Shown one piece after another: positions 35,157 to 44,123 of a stretch of 64,000 bases of DNA. How positions within the stretch are numbered: position 1 is the stretch's first letter; each line of letters starts with the position of its first letter. Location: contig CAJGDJ010000005.1 of assembly GCA_904502025.1 (NCBI GenBank), forward strand, positions 7,158 to 71,157, read 5' to 3'. The translations under genes were made by a program, and so were the position numbers. The stretch is from an uncultured Muribaculaceae bacterium. GTDB lineage: Bacteria > Bacteroidota > Bacteroidia > Bacteroidales > Muribaculaceae. The notes beneath the pieces are model-generated. The model did no database searches. It saw only the letters and a program-made list of their open reading frames with translations, and was not told where the DNA came from.

Positions 35157-36083
35157 TTATTTTTCTTTAATAGTCATTAGGAAAAGTTTACCATCTTCGG
35201 TGTGGAAAGCAATTTTGCTACCATCGGCACTAACCGCAGGGAAAGTTTTGATTTCAGAAGATGTAGTAGAAAGTTGTTGAAGGTTTTTACCATCGGCACC
35301 AACAATCATGATTTCACCTTTAGTGAGATAGTAACCATCATGGTCTTCGTTGTGACCTACGATATGGCTATTACCACGCCATTGAGGACAACCCATTTCG
35401 CCAAGGTTAACTACATTCTTACCATTGATGTCGCAAACATAAGAATAATCTGCACAGTGGAAAAGAATTTTTGTTTGGTCGGGAGAAAGCGAAGTCCAGC
35501 AATATTGAGGATCCCAAGAACCGAATTGTCCTTTAAGAGGATCTAATTCAATGCGACGACCGTTGTTATAAACAACAATCTTAAGATCTTCTTCAGTAAC
35601 GAAGATTTCGTTAGGCATTTGAACAGCTGAAATAGGGCGAGTTACTTGTTTAGTAGTAACTTTACCTTGCAATCCAACAGAAACCTTACCATTCACAAAG
35701 TTAAAGCGGTTAAAGTGGTCAGCTTTTTGAAGAATAGCTGTACGCTCCAATGTGTTAAGGTTAATGCTGTAAAGCGAGTTACCTTGAATCTCATCGTCTT
35801 TTTGACGCACAATCAAAGTTTTACCATCTTCGCTGATAGCAGGCAACCAACCGGCACCACGCATGTCAGTGATTTTTTGATACTTTTGGGTTTTGAGGTC
35901 AATGATACCAAGACCATCATAACCGGCTGATGAAACCAAAAGAGAATTTCCATCGGGAGTAAACATAGGATGGAAAACATCTTCGGCTTCTACTGAAAGT
36001 TGTTGAGTACTAACAACTTCGAATTGCTGAGCTTGAGCTGTCATAGCAGCTACTGCAGCGAGTGTCAACAGAAGTTTTTTCAT
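35157..36083 (-). CDS. Secreted PD40/TolB-like propeller protein
   Basis: 308-residue protein with a signal peptide (LLLTLAAVAAMTAQAQ) and at least four PD40-type repeats (FTPDGNSLLVSSAG, ISEDGKTLIVRQ, LSPDQTKILFHCAD, VSADGSKIAFHTED). This pattern makes a small beta-propeller as in TolB. No enzyme motif is seen. It is encoded immediately upstream of the amidase, with three bases between them, so the two are expressed together and may act as a pair. A role in binding peptidoglycan or a partner is only a guess. Confidence 0.75.
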   Translation of the reverse strand: MKKLLLTLAAVAAMTAQAQQFEVVSTQQLSVEAEDVFHPMFTPDGNSLLVSSAGYDGLGIIDLKTQKYQKITDMRGAGWLPAISEDGKTLIVRQKDDEIQGNSLYSINLNTLERTAILQKADHFNRFNFVNGKVSVGLQGKVTTKQVTRPISAVQMPNEIFVTEEDLKIVVYNNGRRIELDPLKGQFGSWDPQYCWTSLSPDQTKILFHCADYSYVCDINGKNVVNLGEMGCPQWRGNSHIVGHNEDHDGYYLTKGEIMIVGADGKNLQQLSTTSSEIKTFPAVSADGSKIAFHTEDGKLFLMTIKEK

Positions 36084-36170
36084 GTAGAAACTGGTTTAAG
36101 AAGTTAATTAATATAATAAATTTATGTTAGTTTTTACGCTAATTACGTTAGTTACATGCACTATAAGTTG

Positions 36171-36178
36171 CAAATATA
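36171..36178 (-). promoter_or_regulatory. -7 element for PD40-amidase operon
   Basis: TATATTTG on the minus strand 88 bases upstream of the PD40 ATG, with a T-rich -33 region rather than a clear TTTG. The leader of about 83 bases holds several related GTTAGTT/GCTAATT words. Confidence 0.4.
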
Positions 36179-36270
36179 GAAATTTATTTATTAAAAAAAG
36201 ATAATTAGACTCTTCGATTTAAGGTTTATTAAGATTTTTTCAACCTATACAAACTTAGTTAAAGCCTGAT

Positions 36271-37080
36271 TCAGACTTTCTGACAAATTGAAACGAAAAT
36301 ACGACCTATAATGAATATTACAGCAAACAATATCACTATTATCGCTGCACATGGCACATTAATCATTGCCGACATAAACAGCCCTACCACTCCACACACA
36401 ATAGAAATAACCATCGACAACAACACCATCATCTTAAATCGCGGAGCAAACATTTCGGCAATCATTTGAGGCAACGTGAGCATCGACATCAACAACATTA
36501 TGCCTACAAGACGTATCGTAAGCACAATACACACAGCCACCATCGCTGTCATCAAGTATGAAATTACCTTTACCGGCAATTGCGACACTCGAGCAAAGTC
36601 TCTATCAAATGCACATGCAATGATTTTATCATAAAAAAGAGCAAAAAACAAAATCAAGATAATGGTATATATCGCAAATGCCACCAAATCGGAAGATGAA
36701 ATTGTCAATATATTTCCAAAAAGGAACGCATTCAGCTCCGGGACATAACCGGGCGTGAGAAATATAAACAGCACCCCTATTGCCATTCCCAACGCCCACA
36801 CCACAGCCGTGGCAGAATCTTCACGCACACGATAACGCTCCGACAACCATTCCACGCCTGCCGAAGCCGTAATGGCAAACACGGCAGCCATCATTATTGG
36901 GTTAACCCCGAGATAATAGCCCAATCCGAGCCCACCGAAACAAGCATGAGTTACTCCACCCGAAATTGAAACCAATCGACGTGTGATAATATATGTGCCA
37001 ATAAATGCCGCAGCGACACTTATTATTACAATGCCAAGCAAAGCATTTGTAAAAAATGAATATTGCAACAGTTCAAACAT
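36271..37080 (-). CDS. Metal ABC transporter permease (ZnuB/MntB type)
   Basis: 269-residue inner-membrane permease of the ABC-3 family, which imports zinc, manganese or iron. Typical motifs are TRRLVSISGGVTHACFGGLGLGYYLG and the EMFAPRFKMMVLLSM loop near the C-terminus; seven to nine membrane segments are visible. The ATG at 37080 (MFELLQYSF) is chosen; the frame runs 14 codons further upstream but starts unlike the family. No ATPase or binding protein gene is adjacent, so the rest of the transporter must be elsewhere. The metal cannot be told. Confidence 0.88.
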   Translation of the reverse strand: MFELLQYSFFTNALLGIVIISVAAAFIGTYIITRRLVSISGGVTHACFGGLGLGYYLGVNPIMMAAVFAITASAGVEWLSERYRVREDSATAVVWALGMAIGVLFIFLTPGYVPELNAFLFGNILTISSSDLVAFAIYTIILILFFALFYDKIIACAFDRDFARVSQLPVKVISYLMTAMVAVCIVLTIRLVGIMLLMSMLTLPQMIAEMFAPRFKMMVLLSMVISIVCGVVGLFMSAMINVPCAAIIVILFAVIFIIGRIFVSICQKV

Positions 37081-37139
37081 CTTAACTGATTTTCTACAAA
37101 TTACACATATATTATATAACAATAAAAAAATATAATTTG

Positions 37140-38399
37140 TTATTCTTCGTCTATAACCTCATGATATGGAATCTCGGCGTCAACAAATGAGAAACCGGCT
37201 TGGGCAAGATGTTCCCAATATTCGGGATAGGACTTTGACACTACCTCAACATCATTTATTATCAATCCGGGTATATATAACGCAGCCGGAGCAAATGCCA
37301 TTGCCATGCGATGATCATCGTAGGTGTTAATACATGGTTGCTCAAAAACGGGGTGTTGCTCGCCGTCCCAAATAAGCACCGAATCATGCTCTATGCGAAG
37401 GTCAAAGCTCAGCTTCGCCAACTCGGTTTTTAACGCCTCAAGACGGTCGGTCTCCTTTATTTTCAACGTAGCCAACCCTGTCAATTTGAACGGGATACGG
37501 AGCATACAACATGTAACAGCAATCGTCTGTGCAATATCGGGTTGCTCACTCAAGTCGAGCTCGATATGCGACCTTTGTTCGGGCGAAGGCATAAGCGACA
37601 ATTCGCCATCTTCAAATTGCGAATCGACACCTAATTCCTCAAAATATTTCATTAAAAAGCTATCTCCCTGAGTGCTTTTTTCATATAATCCTTTTAATGC
37701 TACACAGCCAGCCGAAAGTGCCGAAATTTCATACCAATACGATGCCGCACTCCAATCAGCTTCAACATCGAAAGGTACAGACTTATACATTGCATGTGGG
37801 ATTGTAATCACATTCCCCTCAAACTCACAATCCACACCCCAATAACTCATCATAGACAATGTCATTAAGATATATGGACGTGATGTGATTTCTCCCTCGA
37901 GATTAATTATCAATCCTCGCTTCATCAATGGGGCAATCATGAGCAAAGCCGAAATATATTGCGAGCTTATCGATGCCGGTAGCGACACCTCCCCCCCCTC
38001 GAGTTCTTGACCCTCAATACGCAATGGAGGAAAGCCCTCAGCATCAAGATAATCGATTGTTGCACCACATTCACGGAGTGCATCTACAAGAGCTTTTATG
38101 GGTCGTTGACGCATACGGGCGGAGCCATCGAGAGTAACAGTTCGCCCCGGAATGGAAGCAAAATAAGCTGTCAAGAATCGCATTGCTGTTCCGGCAGCAC
38201 CTATATTCACATCGTCATTATCCGAAGTTAGAGCCTCAACCATAGCATCAGTATCATTACATTTAGCCACCACCTTAAGCGACAACGCATTAGGAGTCAA
38301 CGCATTAATTATCAATGCTCGATTACTTATACTTTTCGACAACGGCAGAGAGATTGTTGCATCAATCATCTCTTCGGGTGGGAATATACGATAATTCAT
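37140..38399 (-). CDS. aroA: 5-enolpyruvylshikimate-3-phosphate synthase
   Basis: 419-residue shikimate-pathway enzyme that joins shikimate 3-phosphate and phosphoenolpyruvate. The N-terminal LPLSKSISNRALI (Lys and Ser/Arg in the active site), GAAGTAMRFLTAY, RMRQRPI and the C-terminal KETDRLEALKTEL and DDHRMAMAFA signatures are all intact. The start is close to the PatB stop with an eight-base gap, so the three genes 39589-36271 look like one operon. Glyphosate sensitivity type was not examined. Confidence 0.95.
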   Translation of the reverse strand: MNYRIFPPEEMIDATISLPLSKSISNRALIINALTPNALSLKVVAKCNDTDAMVEALTSDNDDVNIGAAGTAMRFLTAYFASIPGRTVTLDGSARMRQRPIKALVDALRECGATIDYLDAEGFPPLRIEGQELEGGEVSLPASISSQYISALLMIAPLMKRGLIINLEGEITSRPYILMTLSMMSYWGVDCEFEGNVITIPHAMYKSVPFDVEADWSAASYWYEISALSAGCVALKGLYEKSTQGDSFLMKYFEELGVDSQFEDGELSLMPSPEQRSHIELDLSEQPDIAQTIAVTCCMLRIPFKLTGLATLKIKETDRLEALKTELAKLSFDLRIEHDSVLIWDGEQHPVFEQPCINTYDDHRMAMAFAPAALYIPGLIINDVEVVSKSYPEYWEHLAQAGFSFVDAEIPYHEVIDEE

Positions 38400-38407
38400 T
38401 TCACTCT

Positions 38408-39589
38408 TTATTTCAACGAATTAACAGCATCGGCAAGCGATTGCAATGATTCAATTATCACTTTACGTGGAGAACCTATGTTTAACCTCATAAAACCTTC
38501 TCCCTCTTTACCAAACATTGTGCCATCATTTAGAGCCAAATGAGCCTTATTTACAAACAAGTCAACAAGTCCTGTTTGAGTAAGGTTAAGATCTCGACAA
38601 TCAAGCCACAATAGAAACGATGCCTGAGGACGAAATGCCCTAATTTGAGGAATATTTTTGCTTAAAAAGCTTTCAACCTCATCGATTGTACCCTCAATAT
38701 ATTCAAGCATTTGATTTAGCCATTCCTCGCCATGAGTATATGCCATCTCTGCTCCAATAGTCGCAAACAATGTTGGAGAGCTAAACTCATTGGTCGCCAA
38801 CCAATGATAAAAATCACTTCTTAATTTTTCATCTTTCACAACCACCCACGAACTCACAAGCCCGGGGATATTGAATGTTTTTGACGGAGCTCCAAGCGTG
38901 ATTGTTATAGCTTTAGCATCATCACTCACTTCTACAAATGGAATATGAGGCTTGCCGTAAAGCACTAAATCGCCATGGATCTCATCAGAAACAACAATCA
39001 CACCATTATCACGACAAATTTTAGCCACCTCACGCATCTCCTCAGCTGCCCACTGAATACCAATCGGGTTGTGAGGATTGCAAAGAATCATCATCTTAGG
39101 ACGCTCTGATTCGACGACTCGACGCAAATCGTCCAAGTCCATTTCATAACCATTCTCGGTTAGTCGCAAAGGGTTATTCACAACCTGTCGGCCATTACCC
39201 TCTATTACCATCTTAAATGGGTGATATACTGGCTGTTGAATTAAGATTTTATCCCCTCTATCAGTAAAATAATTTATGGCGTAGGCCACGCCACGTACCA
39301 CTCCAGGTACAAAGGCAAGCTCTTGACGCGTAACTTCAAAATTATGACGACGAGCAAGCCAATCGATAATCGACTGCCAATAGCTTTCGGGGGTAGAAGC
39401 ATATCCATATACCGGGTGCTCCACACGTTGCCTCAATGCCTCGGAAATGTCGGGACACACAGCAAAATCCAAGTCGGCTACCCATAATGGAGTAAGTCCG
39501 GTTGTTCCATAAAGCGACTGTAATGCATCGCATTTCAACGCTCCACTCGCACGACGATCAATAACTTGATCAAAATCATATTTTCTCAT
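38408..39589 (-). CDS. PatB/MalY-type C-S lyase (cystathionine beta-lyase)
   Basis: 393-residue PLP enzyme of the MalY/PatB branch of fold type I. The start MRKYDFDQVIDRRASGALK and PLWVADLDFAV are diagnostic of this group. CNPHNPIGIQW, SDEIHGDLV and the Schiff-base region LGAPSKTFNIPGL (Lys about residue 233) are intact. The family splits cystathionine and cysteine conjugates to pyruvate, ammonia and a thiol. It may take part in methionine synthesis or sulfide release. It is upstream of aroA. Confidence 0.9.
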   Translation of the reverse strand: MRKYDFDQVIDRRASGALKCDALQSLYGTTGLTPLWVADLDFAVCPDISEALRQRVEHPVYGYASTPESYWQSIIDWLARRHNFEVTRQELAFVPGVVRGVAYAINYFTDRGDKILIQQPVYHPFKMVIEGNGRQVVNNPLRLTENGYEMDLDDLRRVVESERPKMMILCNPHNPIGIQWAAEEMREVAKICRDNGVIVVSDEIHGDLVLYGKPHIPFVEVSDDAKAITITLGAPSKTFNIPGLVSSWVVVKDEKLRSDFYHWLATNEFSSPTLFATIGAEMAYTHGEEWLNQMLEYIEGTIDEVESFLSKNIPQIRAFRPQASFLLWLDCRDLNLTQTGLVDLFVNKAHLALNDGTMFGKEGEGFMRLNIGSPRKVIIESLQSLADAVNSLK

Positions 39590-39674
39590 TGGCGTGAAAG
39601 TAACGAAATTTTATGTTCCCTAAAAATAAATTTTTAGAAACTGTTTGCGATTTTTCTACAAAAGTAATACTTTT

Positions 39675-39708
39675 TTTGTGATTGTTCCATGTTTTTATTG
39701 TATGTTTG
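39675..39708 (+). promoter_or_regulatory. Promoter for rsh operon
   Basis: TTTG at 39675-39678 and TATGTTTG at 39701-39708 with a 22-base spacer, slightly long. The leader would be about 52 bases. Confidence 0.4.
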
Positions 39709-39765
39709 TATATTGAAATAACGGCAATATAATCTATAACGACAAAATAACGTACAAAATCAAAC

Positions 39766-41991
39766 ATGGAGCAATATAAAATCGACCATAAAGCCGAAGA
39801 TGAAATGATTGAAGCCGCTTTTCAAGAAGTGCTCGCAGGCTATCTCGCCAGCAATCACCGAAAAAAAGTGGAAATCATCACTCGTGCTTACAAATTTGCC
39901 AAAGAAGCACACAAAGGGGTCAGACGTCGTTCAGGCGAACCTTATATTCTCCACCCTATTGCAGTAGCCAAGATTGCAAGCCAAGAAATCGGATTAGGCT
40001 CGACCTCAATTTGTGCAGCACTGCTACATGACGTTGTTGAGGATACAGATTACACTGTTGAAGACCTCGAACAACATTTCGGGAAGAAAATCGCACAAAT
40101 AGTTGGAGGGCTCACAAAAATTTCGGGAGGTATTTTTGGGAATAAAGCATCGGTTCAAGCCGAAAATTTCAGGAAATTACTCCTCACCATGTCGGAAGAT
40201 ATTCGCGTTGTTCTTATAAAGATGGCCGACCGGCTTCACAACATGCGTACTCTCGGCTCAATGACTCCCAACAAGCAATATAAAATTGCAGGAGAAACAT
40301 TATATATATATGCTCCGTTGGCTCATCGGTTAGGATTGTTTGCGATAAAAACCGAGCTGGAAGATTTAAGTTTCAAATATGAACACCCGGCTGCTTATAA
40401 TCACATCAAAGAGCTAATAAAAGAATCAGAAGCCCATCGCACTGAGATATATCGCAAATTTTCGGCACCAATAAAACAAAAACTCGAAGAAATAGGGCTT
40501 AAATACGAAGCCAAAGCTCGCATGAAGTCGGTTTATTCAATATGGAACAAAATGGAGAAAAAGAAAGTTCCTTTTGAAGAAATATACGACATTTATGCCA
40601 TGCGTATAATTTTTGATTGCGACGATCCCGACAAAGAAAAAATTACTTGTTGGAATATATATTCGATAATTACCGACCTATACAAGCTACACCCCGACCG
40701 CACTCGCGATTGGATTAGTGTACCTAAAGCCAACGGTTATCAAGCACTTCACATTACAGTGATGGGACCCGATGGAAATTGGATTGAAGTACAAATTCGT
40801 AGCCGTCGCATGGACGAGATTGCCGAAAAGGGCTTTGCCGCTCACTGGAAATATAAAATTGGTGATGGCGATGAAGAATCAGAACTTAACGTTTGGCTAA
40901 GAACAATCAAAGATATTCTCGACAACCCCGAACCAAGTGCCATCGACTTTCTCGACACCCTTAAACTCAACCTGTTTGCTTCGGAAATTGTCGTATTTAC
41001 ACCCAAAGGTGAACTTCTAACTTTGCCTAACAACTCAACTGTGCTTGATGTCGCTTTTGAGCTACATTCGCAATTAGGTCTTCACTGCATCGCCGGAAAA
41101 GTAAACCACAAACTCGTGCCACTCTCTCATAAGCTAAAAAGTGGCGACCAAGTAGAGGTACTTACTTCACAATCTCAAAAACCACGCCCCGAATGGGTAA
41201 ACTTCCTTGCTACAGCTAAAGGGAAAAACCGATTACGTGTGGCCTTACGCAAAGACCAACAACCAATAAAAGAGCAAGGTAAAGAAATATTCACTAACTT
41301 CTTAAAAAAACACAACCTTGTTGGCACAAACGAAGTTATCACAAAAATATTAGGATTTTTACATATTGCAAATAGAGAAGATTTATATCTTGCATTAGGA
41401 AATAACGAAGTTTCACTCGACGACAATTTAGCTAAAAACATCACAAAGCAAAACTCAACATCAATTCTTACCAAACTTTTCCGTCGCAAACCATCGTCTA
41501 ACGATAAAAAAGAGGGAACAACAACCGAAATAAAAATCGACACAAAGGAAACCTACATTTTGCAACATAATGAAAATGGAGCAAACTTCAAAATTGCCGA
41601 TTGCTGTTGTCCTATCCCCGGAGATGATGTTTTAGGTTTTATCGATGAAAACAACGAAGTGATTGTTCATGCGTTGGATTGTCCTCGTGCAATGATGTTA
41701 AAAGCCGGATATGGTTCTCGTATTGTATCGACCGAATGGGAAGTTTCCACACAAAAATTCCTTGCGACCATACACATCGAAGGACTTGACCGATTTGGCA
41801 TATTGCAAGAACTTATTCAATTAATCTCCTCAACACTCAACATCGATATTCGCAAACTAAATATCGAAGCTAAAAACTTCGTTTTTAGTTGCCAATTATC
41901 AGTATTGGTCAAAGACACTCAAGTTGTTACCGACTTATGCAATAAAGTAAAAAAAATAAACGGAGTGAAGCAAACAAGCCGAATATATTAA
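39766..41991 (+). CDS. Bifunctional (p)ppGpp synthetase/hydrolase (RSH)
   Basis: 741-residue Rel/Spo homologue, the stringent response enzyme. The hydrolase domain is intact, with the HD pair in LLHDVVEDT (H88, D89), RLHNMRT and the conserved Ser/Arg in RRRSGEPYILHP. The synthetase domain has IYDIYAMRIIF, the YQALHITV pattern and RMDEIAEKGFAAHWKYK. A TGS domain (VFTPKGELLTLPNNSTVLD), a zinc-finger-like CCCPIPGDDVLGF region and a C-terminal ACT domain follow. It is first in a plus-strand run of six genes, 24 bases before a c-di-AMP phosphodiesterase. Confidence 0.95.
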   Translation: MEQYKIDHKAEDEMIEAAFQEVLAGYLASNHRKKVEIITRAYKFAKEAHKGVRRRSGEPYILHPIAVAKIASQEIGLGSTSICAALLHDVVEDTDYTVEDLEQHFGKKIAQIVGGLTKISGGIFGNKASVQAENFRKLLLTMSEDIRVVLIKMADRLHNMRTLGSMTPNKQYKIAGETLYIYAPLAHRLGLFAIKTELEDLSFKYEHPAAYNHIKELIKESEAHRTEIYRKFSAPIKQKLEEIGLKYEAKARMKSVYSIWNKMEKKKVPFEEIYDIYAMRIIFDCDDPDKEKITCWNIYSIITDLYKLHPDRTRDWISVPKANGYQALHITVMGPDGNWIEVQIRSRRMDEIAEKGFAAHWKYKIGDGDEESELNVWLRTIKDILDNPEPSAIDFLDTLKLNLFASEIVVFTPKGELLTLPNNSTVLDVAFELHSQLGLHCIAGKVNHKLVPLSHKLKSGDQVEVLTSQSQKPRPEWVNFLATAKGKNRLRVALRKDQQPIKEQGKEIFTNFLKKHNLVGTNEVITKILGFLHIANREDLYLALGNNEVSLDDNLAKNITKQNSTSILTKLFRRKPSSNDKKEGTTTEIKIDTKETYILQHNENGANFKIADCCCPIPGDDVLGFIDENNEVIVHALDCPRAMMLKAGYGSRIVSTEWEVSTQKFLATIHIEGLDRFGILQELIQLISSTLNIDIRKLNIEAKNFVFSCQLSVLVKDTQVVTDLCNKVKKINGVKQTSRIY

Positions 41992-42015
41992 CCATTATAT
42001 TATAAAAATCAAGTT

Positions 42016-44052
42016 ATGAAGCTCGATTCAAAAAAAATAACCACCCATATTATCTTTTTAGTGGCCACTGCGGCAATGATAGTATATTTTTTGCCTCGCA
42101 GCAAAAGTCAAACTATCACATACGAAGAAAACCGGCCATGGGAACATAACATGCTCAGAGCTCCATTTGAGATATACATATACCCCGACACTGCCGAAGT
42201 TACCGACTCTATCAACAAAGCATTTACTCCTATTTGTCAACGAAATAACAGCATCGTTGACAGCATTTTAGCTATCGTGTCAAAAAATACTTCGGTTTAC
42301 ACCAAAATCTCAGCAAAAATACGTGAACGCTATGAATTAGGCATCGTTACTGCCGATATGTATTCAAAAATCGAAAGTGGCAAATTACCCACATTGAGAT
42401 TACTCGATGGCAAAGTGCTTAAGAAAGTTTCTACTGAAAATTTTATTTCGCCACGCAAACTATATCTCATGATTGACTCACTGGCTCAAGATTCCCTTTC
42501 TCGCAAATTCATGAAAGAGATTGATTTGCCTCGACTTCTCAACCCCAACATCACTATAAACGAAAGCCGTACGCAACAAGCATACAACGATGACATGGCT
42601 CGTGCCACTGCTCCTATAGGCGTCATAATGGAAAATGAACGAATCATTGACCGTGGAGAAGTGGTTACGCACAAGCTTTACCGCATTCTTAACACCTACC
42701 AAGACATGCTGAAAAAGCAAGACCCCGAAACAAATAAAACTCAATGGTTCAAAATCATCGGGCAATCGCTATTTGTGTTGATTTTAATCACTGTTTTGTA
42801 TCTTTACTTGCAAAACTTCTGCCACGACACAATCTATCGCAAAGGGAATCTGTTATTCATTCTATTAATGACCGGAGTGTTTGCAATATGTGCCACCTTT
42901 GCAACCTCTTTATTTGGCAATGGCATATATCTCGTGCCATTTGTTATTATCCCAATTGTGATTTTAGTATTTTTTGATGCTCGCACTGCCATATTCTGCC
43001 ATATTGTTGAAATTTTGATATGTGCATCGTTTGCACCATTCCCCCTTGAATTTATCATTGTTGAATTTTGTGCCGGAGCGGCGGCAATCTTCTCGCTTAA
43101 AGAATTATCAAAACGCTCTCAATTGTTACGCACTGCGTTGTTTGTTTTTATTGCCTACATTACTTCATACATTGCAGTAGAAATTCTTCTTAATGGCACA
43201 CTATCTGACTCAGTTGTAAGAGTACTTGGCTTCTTTGCAATAAATGCGGTACTAACCTCTTTTGCATATATTCTCATTTTCGTGATAGAGAAACTTTTCG
43301 GATTTATCTCTGTTGTTACGCTCGTTGAGTTATCCGACATCAACAGTCCCTTACTTCGAGAGCTATCAGAACAATGTCCCGGTACATTTCAACATTCTAT
43401 GGCTGTGAGCAACTTAGCTGCCGATGCCGTAGGAAAAATAGGAGGCAATGTGCAACTTGTGAGAACAGGTGCTTTATATCACGACATTGGCAAAATCGAC
43501 AATCCGGCATTCTTTACCGAAAACCAACGTGGAGTCAATCCTCATGATGCTCTCGATCCAATAAGAAGTGCCGAGATTGTAATCAACCACGTAAACGATG
43601 GCTTAAAACGTGCCACTAAAGCCAAATTACCAAAAATAATTCACAATTTTATTTGCCAACATCATGGCTGTGGCAAGGCTAAATATTTCTACATTACATA
43701 TTGTCAAAACCACCCCAATGAAGTGGTTGATGAAGCGGCATTCACTTATCCGGGACCAAATCCCACAAGCAAAGAAACGTCTGTATTGATGATGGCCGAC
43801 GCTGTTGAAGCTGCTTCACGCTCATTAAGCGACCATTCGGTCAGTGCAGTAACGGCTCTTGTCAATCGCATCATCGACTCACAAATTGAAGAAGGATTAC
43901 ACAACGACTCTCCTATATCATTCCGCGACATCAAAGTAATTAAAGAGGCTTTTATAAACCGTGTGAGCACCATATATCATTCTCGAGTGGTATATCCCGA
44001 TGGAGCAACTTCAGCCAAATCATCTCCTCAACAAGCTACATTAAAGCTATAA
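42016..44052 (+). CDS. 7TM-HD phosphodiesterase (PgpH-like, c-di-AMP)
   Basis: 678-residue membrane protein. After TM1 (about residues 12-25) a periplasmic 7TMR-HDED domain of about 225 residues is followed by seven membrane segments (about 255-440) and a cytoplasmic HD domain with HSMAVSNLAADA, TGALYHDIGKI and NFICQHHGCGKAKYF. The family in Gram-positive bacteria (PgpH) degrades c-di-AMP; in Bacteroidota the assignment to c-di-AMP is inference by homology. It follows rsh by 24 bases and precedes porW by 71 bases with a stem-loop between. Confidence 0.88.
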   Translation: MKLDSKKITTHIIFLVATAAMIVYFLPRSKSQTITYEENRPWEHNMLRAPFEIYIYPDTAEVTDSINKAFTPICQRNNSIVDSILAIVSKNTSVYTKISAKIRERYELGIVTADMYSKIESGKLPTLRLLDGKVLKKVSTENFISPRKLYLMIDSLAQDSLSRKFMKEIDLPRLLNPNITINESRTQQAYNDDMARATAPIGVIMENERIIDRGEVVTHKLYRILNTYQDMLKKQDPETNKTQWFKIIGQSLFVLILITVLYLYLQNFCHDTIYRKGNLLFILLMTGVFAICATFATSLFGNGIYLVPFVIIPIVILVFFDARTAIFCHIVEILICASFAPFPLEFIIVEFCAGAAAIFSLKELSKRSQLLRTALFVFIAYITSYIAVEILLNGTLSDSVVRVLGFFAINAVLTSFAYILIFVIEKLFGFISVVTLVELSDINSPLLRELSEQCPGTFQHSMAVSNLAADAVGKIGGNVQLVRTGALYHDIGKIDNPAFFTENQRGVNPHDALDPIRSAEIVINHVNDGLKRATKAKLPKIIHNFICQHHGCGKAKYFYITYCQNHPNEVVDEAAFTYPGPNPTSKETSVLMMADAVEAASRSLSDHSVSAVTALVNRIIDSQIEEGLHNDSPISFRDIKVIKEAFINRVSTIYHSRVVYPDGATSAKSSPQQATLKL

Positions 44053-44057
44053 CACAG

Positions 44058-44087
44058 TTTAGAGCCAAGCAATGCTTCGGCTCTAAA
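44058..44087 (+). terminator. Stem-loop between pgpH and porW
   Basis: A 13-bp stem with one bulged base (44058-44070 against 44074-44087; loop AAT) just after the pgpH stop. No U-tract follows. It may act as an mRNA-stabilising or partial-termination element rather than a full terminator. Confidence 0.45.
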
Positions 44088-44123
44088 TGCAATAAACCCA
44101 CGTTAGTTAACGTTAAAATATAG

